DNA from: Cerioporus squamosus
Taxonomy: Eukaryota > Basidiomycota > Agaricomycetes > Polyporales > Polyporaceae
NCBI GenBank assembly: GCA_022592435.1
Contig: JABYQS010000407.1
Location: 1-24,520 of the forward strand
Reading direction: 5' to 3'
Length of the DNA: 24,520 nucleotides
Positions 1 to 8,674 of the stretch are shown in pieces. The notes beneath the pieces are model-generated. The model made no database searches. It worked only from the letters and a program-made list of their open reading frames with translations, and was not told the DNA's origin. The position numbers and the translations under genes were made by a program. Position 1 is the stretch's first letter, and every line of letters begins with the position of its first letter.

Positions 1-1256
1 AGTGCGCCCCTGCGATGCGACAGCTGTTGTGGGTCTCACCTAGCCAGGGGCTGGGCCAGAATCGAGAATATGCCATGTCTGAGCTGGATATCAAGGCGCC
101 CGTGCTCGAGCGGCTCTGCATGGCCAGGGGAGTAGGAGATCAGCAGTTGTACCGCTCGCGCAGCATCTTCCGCGGAGACACGAGCAGGGTGAAGTACCTG
201 GCCATCATTGAGCTTCATTGGGTTCCCCGCAATCAGTTCCCAGCGCTCACGCATCTCATATTGACCGAGCGCATCCATCCGTACGAGCTCGGTACCTTCC
301 TGGAGCGTTGCCCGAATCTGCGGACCTTGGTATGCAGGACGACCAGACCCTGGGAGCAGATCGAACCTATGCGGACCATCAGCCTTCCTCACCTCCGCCG
401 CATCTCTCTGGAGTGTCCGAGTTCCCGGACAATTATTTGTTTTAACTTCCTTGCGAAAGTTGGAGTTCGATCGCTCTCGTGCTGCATTCCGGGTTTCGTT
501 CATCGGCTATGCCGCGGACACGTTTGGACACCAGCGGAACCTTCTCGTCGCACCAGCCGCACCCACAGGACTCCATGCCCGGTCCAGAACCGAGGTCGAG
601 CGCACCTTACACCCATCTCTGCATCAAGGCTACCGGACCTCCTCATGGTCCCTCCTCGTTCACGATGTTCGCTACGAGCGCGACAGGTGGCGTTTGTGTC
701 CAGGGCGACTCGGCGATACAGCACATGGTGCAGTACAGCTTCCCCTCCAGCACATCAGAGAGCTCTGGATTGATGGCCTGACGAAAGAGGTCCCGGAAGT
801 ACTGATGTTGTGGCGGCGCGCTCTGACAGCCCTGCGCACGCTCGTCGTTGTACGCCGTCCGCCCCCTCTCACCGAAGTGTTCCCGAACGTGCCTGCATTT
901 TTCGTTGGAGGGCCTCAGAAGTCCCGGAGAGGGGGCCGACCATCATGGGCCCGGCACACGCGAGGGAGATGGGGGTGCGCGTGCTGGATGACAGGCGATG
1001 GGAGAGCGCGGACGCCGTCTTCGCGCACCTAAAGACCATCTTCGGCATACCCTTCATGCCTGGGACCCACCCCGTGCGCATGTTCGTTTCGGACGGCCAG
1101 GGGACGATCAAGAAGGCGGAGCTGGAGCCATGGATGACAGTTACTGGGCTGACGCTACCGACTGCGGGAGGGGATATTGGGGAGGTGCCGACCGCCATGC
1201 TGATGCCGGAGGTGTGTACGGAGGATCCTGAGCTCACCGCTTGGGAGGGGTGGTGA
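1..1256 (+). pseudogene. Decayed F-box-family paralog, 5' end cut by window edge
   Basis: This stretch matches the intact gene at 2789-4758 from its middle to its last codon, but no single frame stays open. Homology runs in frame 3 (from about 3 to 417), frame 2 (about 418-445, ending in TAA), frame 3 again (about 446-460), frame 1 (about 461-550), frame 2 (about 563-745), frame 1 (about 748-893) and frame 3 (about 897-1256). Shared landmarks in order are QLLWV, FRGDTS.VKYL, QFPALTHLIL, LPHLRRISLEC, FDRSRAA.RVSF, PYTHLCIK, ELWIDGL.KE.PEVL, GTHPVR.FVSDGQG and the end PELTAWE.W. Local alignment near 415-465 shows separate 1-bp indels. About six frame changes in 1.2 kb cannot be explained by introns, so it is best read as a tandem duplicate that has died. 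The F-box end lies outside the window. Assembly error is a less likely alternative. Confidence 0.85.
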
Positions 1257-2788
1257 ATGGTAACGGCGAGAGCCAACAAGCGATCGGATCCGCTTTCCTC
1301 TTTTCTTTTTCACTGGGACATAGAAACGGGCAGCTATCGGACAGTGATCATGTATTTGTATAAGGGAACCAAAGGGATTAGAAGGGGCATTCGCATATAC
1401 GCACTCTGTCCGTCACGGCGCACACAAGTTCACCGGGATCGCGCGGGTCCTCATGCAAACTTAACGAGATGTTCAAACATTCAATGTCCAAGATCCGACC
1501 TTTGGACATGAAGTCGGAGAACGAAAGAGCATGGTTCCCCCTGCACATGCACTGTGATGCACAGGCCCTTTGAGTTAGCATCGTAGCCACCCACACACGG
1601 TTCAAGTTGGTCCCGTCCACACTCGATCGCGCGCAGTCGTACTGTGAGCTATGCATCCAAACTTCTCACTTGGGCTCTGAGACGAAGGCTTGTGCGGTGG
1701 CGTGGCAATCGCCGAGGCGCAGTAACTATGACAATTGGCCTGTAGCACGTCGACAAGGTGAAAGGTTCATTGTCTCTCGAGCTCGTGGGCACACAATGGG
1801 GCGGGGCTGATTGACGAAGGCCCAACGGATGGGCCCAAGCCCTCCTGTGCTCTGAGTCATGACTCGGTCTTGTCTGGCCCGGGCGTGCCAAACGTATAAG
1901 GCCGACTCTGCGTCGTACCGCAGCACCTCACTCACGCGTTTGGATTTGCAGCCCTTGATACGGGGACGCCACTGCTTGTGACTTCCCTCCCACACGCGCA
2001 CGTCCTCGCTGTCAATCTAACAAGACCGTGGCCTTGCTGGACCTGACCGCCGAGCCGAACTAAGGTTGTGTTGTCAAGTACACGCTTGCAAGTCAAGAGA
2101 GTACGTATTAAATTCGTATAGTGCTGGAGCGGTTCTTACAGCTGTTTGCAGAGGTCGTGGCCAGGCGCCGATTGCACAGCACGCGTTATGCACAAAAAAA
2201 TCAGAAATTTAGAAAATCTGAACGAGTCGTTCGCCGCTTTCTTCTGACTAGGACTACTCTGGGAGACGCAGAAAGCTTACAGGACTATGTACGGAGCGTC
2301 AGAAATGCGGAGAGCGCAGAAGATGAGCGAGTATCGCGATGTCGTCCACGGGCGCTTAAGATCGTCCCTGGGGGCTTATGGAATTTATGCATGCTCACAC
2401 GTCCCAAGCCTTCGCAGCACCTTGGAGAGCATTCAATCATATACTTACGGCTTTGATGTGCGCTTGACCAAATTTTGGTGGAGTCTGGAGGGGCGGAAAC
2501 ACCCTAAACACTCCTACAGATGAGCAGTGACCTGGCATTACTATCTCCGCATTACGGGCATGCTGCGACTCAGAAAAAGTTGGAACAGGTCGAGGGTGCA
2601 TGCCATAGCATCATGGAGTGGCGTAGCATGTATATACTGGTGTTGTTGTCCTACGGACGAATTTTCTCAATATCGTGAATATTACGCGTCAAAAGTGTGT
2701 GCGCGTCAGTCGGAGTTGGGCGGACACGACTTCTGCAAACAGCTGTAACGATGTGAGCTCTCATAGCATCAACCAGTCGTCGAAGGCC
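1257..2788. other. Intergenic region upstream of F-box gene
   Basis: I see no gene I can defend. Short open frames exist on both strands, for example minus strand 1378-1656 and 1726-2001, but they have no start context, recognisable domain or consistent splice pattern. The sequence is more AT-rich from about 2100 to 2700. A TATATA at 2631-2636 lies about 150 nt upstream of the proposed F-box start and could be its core promoter. Confidence 0.5.
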
Positions 2789-4758
2789 ATGTCTGCTACA
2801 GTATCCCATCCGAGTGGCTCAGACAGTCTTCGAATTGTCCCGTATCAATTTACACCGGCAGTCCAGGATTTGGAGTACCTGGTCGGACCCGACGCACATC
2901 ACACTGTCAGGTCAGTCTTTTTGCGAGAAAACGACAGTAACCAGTGACTGACAACGGCTGATCTAGCGATGAAGAGGTCAGGACCCGACTGTCCCTGCAC
3001 CTCTGAGTAACACTAATCACTGGTCTCCAGATTGACAGCGTTCGCGAACTATCACACAGGACCAACAGCCTTAGCTTCACCGGGATGACCGATGCGCGCC
3101 GAGGAGCGAATCGTCTCCCGACCGAACTGCTCCGTGTCATATTTCTTCAAGCCCTCCGGCCCGTGGATCTATCCCGTATCATCGCGGTAGGGTCGTACTG
3201 GCGCGAACGCCCTGATTACAGCATTGACTTGGGCTGGCCCAACGAGCACAAGCGGATGTGCGATGTCCTGGCTCTTGCACACGTCTGTCAATACTGGCGC
3301 AGCGTGGCCCTCGGTTTTCCCGAGCTCTGGCAATCTGTCGCCATGTCCAGGCAAGATGCAGCCTCGGCGTTCCTCGCTCGTGCCGGAGAGAAGCCTCTCA
3401 GTGTCTTGGCCACCGCGACGGGATCTGGTATAGGTTGGTTCAAGGAGATGCAGGCGAGATGTGCACCTACGGTGAAACAGCTACTCTGGGTAGCTCCTGC
3501 GCGGCCCCGGCATCCGGCGACGCGCCAACGACAATTCGTCCGGTCCGAGCTCTGTATCGAGGTGGCGCCCATGCTGGAGCGACTCTGCATTGCTAGGGGA
3601 ATAAGGGCCGACGGGTCGTACTCTGCTCCTCGCGTGGTCTTCCGCGGAGATACAAGCGGTGTGAAGTACCTCTCCCTCATTGAATATCACTGGTTTCCCG
3701 TCGGCCAGTTCCCCGCCCTCACACACCTGATCCTAGCCACTAAGCGCATCTATCCGCTTCGGATGAGCGTGTTTCTGAATGGTTGCCGGCAGTTGCAAAC
3801 TCTTATATGCAGGACTGCCGAGAGCTGGGAGGAGAGCGTTCCCATGCACATCATCCGCCTACCTCACCTTCGCCGAATCTCCCTGGAATGCGCCAACTTT
3901 CCCGATGACTATCTCTACCGCTTCCTTGCGAAACTGGACTTCGATCGCTCTCGTGCCGCCATCCGGGTGTCGTTCAAGAACCATGGTGATGGAAACCGTG
4001 ACCTGCGGAAGCTACTCGTTGCCCCACCGCCTCTGCAGACCACGCTCGGTCCACAATTTCAACCGCACGTCCCTTACACTCATCTCTGCATCAAGAATGT
4101 CAGACCCCCTCAGGGTGGTGACTCGTCGTTCACGGTGTTCGTTACGAGTACGACAGGCGGCGTCTGTCTCAAGGGCCTCTCGGCGATACAGCATGTCGTG
4201 CAACACAGCTTCCCCCTCCAGGATGTCTCCGAGCTCTGGATAGATGGCCTGGCGAAGGAGCTTCCGGAAGTGCTCAGGGTGTGGAAACGCGCCCTGTCAG
4301 CCCTGCGCACGGTAGTCATCGTCCGCCGCCCGCTGCCTCCTGGCACAGAAGTACGCGAGGATGTTCTCACGGGGTCTGTCGGGTGTGTTCAGGACCTGAG
4401 CAAGTTTCAAAGAGCATGGAGAGGCGAACCAATCGATTTTGGTCCGGATCTGGCGAGCATGGAGATGGGCATGCGGATACTGGAGCAGTGGGACAGCGAG
4501 GACGCTGTCTTCGAGCGCGTCAAGGCCATCTTCGGGAATTCCTCCGTGCCTGGGACTCACCCCGTGCGCATTTTCGTCTCGGACGGCCAGGGGTCGATGA
4601 ACAAGGAAGAGATGGTATCGTCGACGACAGTTGCTGTCGATGGGGTGACACCTCCTGTGAACGCAGGAGGGGAGGAGATTGAGGAGATGCCGTCGACCAT
4701 GTTGATGCCGGAGGTTTGTAAGGTCGATCCTGAGCTCACCGCATGGGAGGCGTGGTGA
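2789..4758 (+). CDS. F-box-like protein, three-exon model
   Basis: Exon 3 holds a 557-codon frame from ATG 3085, but the same frame is open back to 3031, just after a CTCCAG acceptor. My model is exon 1 2789-2910, intron 2911-2966 (GTCAGT, CTGAC branch, TAG), exon 2 2967-2976 (10 nt), intron 2977-3030 (GTCAGG, CTAAT branch, CAG), exon 3 3031-4758, giving 619 aa. The upstream exons add a short charged helix-like stretch (DEEIDSVRELSHRTNSL) before the F-box, a layout common in mushroom F-box proteins. The F-box begins at NRLPTELLRVIF (about residue 71). After an insert of about 30 residues it resumes with LALAHVCQYWRSVAL and FPELWQSV (about 124-147). The rest is a leucine-rich, repeat-like fold typical of the family but with no named domain. 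The family role is as SCF ubiquitin-ligase adaptor recruiting substrates to Skp1-Cullin; the substrate is unknown. If the upstream exons are wrong, translation starts at 3085. The product call is firm, the first two exons are inference. Confidence 0.8.
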
Positions 4759-5105
4759 GTTGGAACTTGAAGTGAAACCTGACTGGAGTGAATATGCAGC
4801 TGCACTTCTTGCTTCACTTATGAGTGCTGGGGCAATATCATCGGATGTAGGACTATATGTAACTTGAGCCCGCATGCAGAGAGCATGTACGCACTTGTAC
4901 AACTCAAGTTTCAAGGCACTTACTAGCTATAGACTATATGTATGTTTCGCATGCAGTAGACTGTAGTATACTCAGACTCTGGCAGTCCGCCATCCCGGTG
5001 TTGGCAGTGAGGCCTAGTGAGCGCTCAGCGACGCTCGACAAACAACGCGTCAACAAACGCCACAGACGCGTCTCTCCGACTCGGAGCCTGTCCTTGTCAT
5101 CTGCA
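4759..5105. other. Intergenic region 3' of F-box gene
   Basis: Likely 3' UTR and spacer. The block 4851-4945 carries two related units, each with ACTATATGTA followed by a GCATGCAG. An 8-bp inverted repeat (AACTTGAG ... CTCAAGTT) lies near 4861-4911. There is no supported coding sequence, although a frame leading into the exon at 5106 is open from 4938. Confidence 0.4.
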
Positions 5106-5162
5106 GTTGGCTCTCTACCACGCTCGTCACTACTGCGCTGTCTTCTCGCGGTTCTTATCGAC

Positions 5163-5188
5163 TACTGTACTTTACAAAACAACCCGGG
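5163..5188 (+). repeat. Left terminal inverted repeat of the MITE
   Basis: 26 nt that are perfectly complementary to 5386-5411, including the outer TA. Perfect identity between the two ends suggests recent insertion or conservation for mobilisation. Confidence 0.9.
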
Positions 5189-5273
5189 AGGGGTGTGACG
5201 CGTCACAGGGGTGGACAAACTCCGGGACAACGGGAGCGCCCGAGAATTTGTGTGACAAGTACCGGATTTGGAA

Positions 5274-5296
5274 GGCGGGCGCCGGAGGCGCCCGCC
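5274..5296. repeat. Perfect GC-rich hairpin inside the MITE
   Basis: Arms GGCGGGCGCC (5274-5283) and GGCGCCCGCC (5287-5296) are exact reverse complements around a GGA loop. The hairpin sits close to the centre of the element, so the whole element can fold back. Confidence 0.85.
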
Positions 5297-5385
5297 AAAA
5301 CCGGGCGCTTCCCCGGTCAGCGGCTTTGTGACGCGTGACAGAGGCCAAATTCCGGACCGGGAGACCCCTGTGTGACGCGTGACGC

Positions 5386-5411
5386 CCCGGGTTGTTTTGT
5401 AAAGTACAGTA
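5386..5411 (-). repeat. Right terminal inverted repeat of the MITE
   Basis: 26 nt perfectly complementary to 5163-5188. The following bases, TAACGACTTG, are flanking exon sequence. Confidence 0.9.
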
Positions 5412-5650
5412 TAACGACTTGCTCGACGCATGTACGCGCTACGAGGCTCCGAGTCGCTTGCGTGTAAATACCGAGAAGGCAACGTAAGTACTGTGGCAGG
5501 CTTGTTCGAGTCATCCTGTATTGTACTGCCCATCTGACAGAGCCTTCCTTCCTTTGCAGTTTGTATATCGAGTTGCAGCTTGTTGACGGGCCAGGAATGG
5601 CAAACTTTTCTCTCTGGCATGACTATCGAGCATCTCTTCGGATCCAGTAG

Positions 5651-6287
5651 GTGATCAATTTGCATCTCAGTCTACGAGCAGTGGTTTCGTGACGTAGCAT
5701 GTGCTCATTCATTTCCGGGAGTAGGAGTAGTAGGGGAAATTCTCCATGCGACATCTTTCTTCTCGTACTTAAGCCGGACTGCTCCCGACCCGAGACATTG
5801 AAGACAGGGAACTCAGTCGGACCGCGCCTTACATTGCAAGTCCTATCCTCCTGCCCGTACTCGGCCGTGATCGGAGCATTTGCCCCTGCAGCGGAAATCG
5901 TCACGATTTCCTGCACAGAACAACAGCAAAAGGTCTCAGACAGTTGCACGTAACGGTCAATTCCTCGGCGCCCCGGAGAGGGTGATGTAGATTCTGACAC
6001 GCGAGAGTCAGATCCAAGTCCCCAATGCGGTGCTGTGCGCGGTATCCAGTCCGATCCTCGTCTCAAGATAGGCATTGTCTAGGAACTGACACAGCGACAA
6101 GTGGTAACTATCAATATGCCCTGCACGTTCAGGTTTTGCAGTGCCATTTGTGGGCGTCGTCGAACCGAAGAACCCCGGCTGAGTCCCGTGGACTTGCACT
6201 CGGCCGCCTTATGTATACGTTCGCTTCTGTCCCATACGCTCTCCTCCAACTACCCTTCACTCTCCCCTCCATCTGACAAGCTTTAGG
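5651..6287 (+). promoter_or_regulatory. Spacer and probable promoter of the hydrolase-like gene
   Basis: No convincing gene is seen; frames on both strands near 5623-6075 conflict with each other. The last 80 nt look like a fungal promoter: a TATA-like TATGTATA at 6210-6217, then a CT-rich tract (about 6222-6270) leading to the ATG at 6288. CT-rich stretches next to the start of transcription are common in basidiomycete genes. Confidence 0.4.
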
Positions 6288-7690
6288 ATGAAGCGCGAGA
6301 ACCTTGTCTTTCGTGTGCCGGACCTTGGGCTGTTCGTTGCGGCCACCTACTACACCCCGACTCAGACGGAGCGATCTGACTCGGAGCGCGTGGACGGGGA
6401 CTCGGAGGTCACTCTGGTATTCGCTCATAGTAGCAGTGCTCGTGAGTCTCAATGCTTATAACGCAACACAGGATGCTGACGTTCTGGACTGTCATAGACC
6501 GGGCACAGCGGGAAGATACCATCGCCAGACTCCTCCGTGTTGGCGCTACGTCCAAACAGTCACCACAACGGTGGCGGGTACGCGACGCATGGGCACTCGA
6601 CGCTCACAGCTATGGGGACTCCCCCTCACTGGACGAGAACACGCTTGCAGACCGCAAGCCTCTTTGTGGGTGCCACGTTCGTCTGTATCGGATACCTGCG
6701 GGGCTGATGATCGCCTTTCCACCACACAGCTGTCGTCGAGTACGCGACCGTGCTACGGTACTTTGTCACGTCGAAATTCGTTCAGGGGAGGAGCATCATT
6801 GCAATAGGACAGGCAGACAGCATGTCAGCGTGGTAAGAGCTCCTGGGGTATGTTCGCGAGGATTGAGCTGACTAGGACTCATTTTTTACAGGACCTTGGC
6901 TTGCGCTGGGGCGACGCTACCGAATATCCGTGCTATGGTTTTCATCGAGCCGGAGATGGCGAGTCCTCCTGTCTCACAGGAAGACGAGCCTATCACGCAG
7001 GATATCGTGAATGTCTTCGGGGTGCTCATGAGGCCGGACCTCTCAGGGAGCCTCGCCGCGGTCCAGAAGTCGCTGCAGATGCGGCATCCCTGGAAGGTCT
7101 GGGACGAGCGCGTCTTCGAAGCACACCTCGTGAGTTATGAGCACTAGAAGCAGCAGCTCCTTTGCTGACGTGCGTGGTCAGAGGCACGGCTTTGTCGAGT
7201 TTCGCGATGCCGCGACGGAACTGGTGGAGATACCGACGACGACGTGCCCACCAGCCTTGGACGAGGAGACTGGCTTTCGCGTCGTTCGCGGTCAGGTTGT
7301 TGCTGGACGGCTGGCCAGCGACATTTGTTCGCGCTATCCGGTGCACGTTGTCTTGGGGCAGCGTCTAGAAGCAGAGTAAGTGCGGCAGGCATGGAAGCTT
7401 GTGATGGGGCGCGTTCTGACGAGTACCTGTTTCAGTGCGAACGAAGTTGTGAAGTCGATCCGTGTCGCCAGTGATGGCGCTCCCGTGGCGTGCTCGGTCT
7501 CAATCGCACCTCGGTCGGGACGTCTGGTAAGTCTCGCGGAGAGGGAGCAACAAGCATTGGAGGCTGACATACATGAGCTGTTCAGTCTGTGCAGGAGAAC
7601 CCAGAGGCAATTTTCCATGCGATCAGCAGAATAATCGAGTTATCTCTGCGCGTGAAGGTAACGGCCGGGAAACTGGCCGCACGTCTGTAG
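6288..7690 (+). CDS. Alpha/beta-hydrolase-fold protein, probably catalytically inactive
   Basis: No single frame covers this gene. I assembled seven exons: 6288-6441, 6498-6665, 6730-6832, 6892-7129, 7182-7375, 7436-7526 and 7586-7690. The introns are 52-64 nt with GTGAGT, GTGGGT, GTAAGA or GTAAGT donors, CTGAC-like branch sites and YAG acceptors. Phases agree throughout and give 350 aa plus TAG. Fold landmarks in order are strand TLVFAHSSSAH (42-52, where active relatives have HG), VRDAWALDAHSYGDS (79-93), the nucleophile-elbow region SIIAIGQADS (129-138, usually GHSAG), VFIEPEM (158-164), HPWKVWDERVFEAHLRHGF (207-225), VHVVLGQ and SGRLSVQENPEA (313-324, usually GHL.VQE.P.A). The expected serine is replaced (GQADS) and the expected histidine is Arg315. 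The fold assignment is firm, loss of activity is inferred, and the substrate is unknown. There is no signal peptide or membrane segment. The last intron has a second in-frame acceptor 9 nt downstream (after 7594). Confidence 0.75.
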
Positions 7691-8674
7691 TCCTCGTGCT
7701 TCGGTGGGCGACAAGCAGTATGTGGGAGCTCGTATGATTGTTTGCTATACGGAACGACCCCCTAGTCTCCGCTCGCGGGATTCATCACACCATGGTTTGG
7801 CGACAGATGACAATGGTTACATTCACGATTCTTGCATGTACGTAGGACGTTGCTAGTGAATTCGACAATCTATAGGCGTAGCAGATGGTGTCTCGTATGC
7901 CATTCGCCCCTTCACCAGAAGGAAGGTGCGACAAGACGGGAGAGAGGGCAGAAGGGTGGACGAACAAGCTCGTCAAGAGGACGCGACCAGCGAGAAGGCC
8001 GGGAAGGGATGGAGTGTGTAAGTATGTACACCGAGACGAAGAAGAGAGGAAGACACTATGATGAAGAGCTCTACGGAATTGAGAGCCTGAGCGGTGGGGG
8101 TGATTATAGGAGAATGCTAATGTGCTGTCTATGTGATGATGCTGTGATGCTGATGGATGAGCTGAAGAGGAATGATGAGGCCTCGATGAGGGATGCATAT
8201 GGGGAGGTGGAGATGTATGCTGATGCCGATGTTGAGGTATGAACATGCCGTGGAATGGTGGGATATGGATATCGGGTCATGAGGTGGGGATGTGGGATAT
8301 ACGGGGAATCTACGATAGTCCTGCTTGCGATGCGATGCTGATGCCAATGGGATCCCAATGATGCTGAGCCGGAGACGAATACTTAAACGTGAAGAAGCCC
8401 ATATACGAGAAAATCGAACGAAGATGTTGAGCGGAGAGGGAAGAAGACCAAGTGCGAGTCATGGGGACTCTGGTGCAATGCTGGTGTAGTGGGTACGACG
8501 TGAAACATATAGATGGTGGAAGAGGTGTGTCCGTTCACAGTGTCCATGGAAGAAACCGGAGGCTGCAGCCCTGGATACCGACAGCTGCGGCCTCGGGGAA
8601 TTTTTTGTCGAGCGCGTCTGTGATGTGACATATGAGCAGCGACGAGGGAGAATGAACACATCGACACTCACAGA
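7691..8674. other. Convergent intergenic region
   Basis: This lies between the stop codons of two converging genes and should contain both 3' UTRs. Open frames here, such as 7832-8242 on the plus strand and its antisense partner, arise from low-complexity sequence and have no domain or splice evidence. Confidence 0.5.
8100..8360. repeat. GAT/ATG-rich low-complexity tract
   Basis: The plus strand is dominated by irregular GATG, GCTGATG and GGGATATG-like words, with purine-rich surroundings from about 7920. It is imperfect, without a clean period, and explains the Ser/His/Tyr-rich antisense frames in this area. Confidence 0.5.

Larger units (their letters stand above)
5163..5411. mobile_element. 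MITE, TA target duplication, 26-bp perfect terminal inverted repeats
   Basis: The first 26 nt (5163-5188, starting TACTGTACTTTACAAAAC) are the exact reverse complement of the last 26 nt (5386-5411). Since TA is its own complement, the outer TA on each side is best read as the target-site duplication, leaving a core of 5165-5409 that starts CTGTAC. The interior has no open reading frame of transposase size. It is strongly palindromic: GTGACGCGTCAC at 5195-5206, related GTGACGCGT at 5328-5336 and 5372-5380, and a 10-bp perfect hairpin at 5274-5296. A TA duplication plus terminal inverted repeats on a short non-coding element points to a non-autonomous Tc1/mariner-type transposon. The superfamily is inference, because no transposase is present in the window. 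Confidence 0.85.
5106..5650 (+). pseudogene. Unidentified gene fragment split by a MITE
   Basis: Left of the transposon an open frame runs through GTT 5106 and ends at the insertion site as LLAVLIDY. Right of it, with only one TA kept, the same frame resumes at 5412 as NDLLDACTRYEAPSRL and runs to AAG GCA AC at 5483. There a GTAAGT donor starts a 76-nt intron (5484-5559, CTGAC branch, TTTGCAG acceptor). The next exon restores phase (TLYIELQLVDGPGMANF...) and reaches TAG at 5648-5650. The in-frame join across the element and a phase-preserving canonical intron support a real exon. The upstream start and the family are unknown, and GC-rich DNA gives chance open frames, so confidence is modest. 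The last exon could also splice on at CA|GTAGGT (5647). Confidence 0.4.

Noticed and set aside
3001..3030. GTAACA as a donor for a very short intron before the F-box exon
   Set aside because: The intron would be only 24-27 nt and the exon would end in an in-frame TGA; the GTCAGG donor at 2977 gives a 54-nt intron and correct phase.
4297..4914. 205-codon open frame on the minus strand
   Set aside because: Shadow of the F-box gene's 3' end; Arg/His-rich composition typical of antisense.
5623..6075. 150-codon open frame on the minus strand
   Set aside because: No family resemblance, and the plus strand is open over much of the same stretch (5699-5953), so coding is not established.
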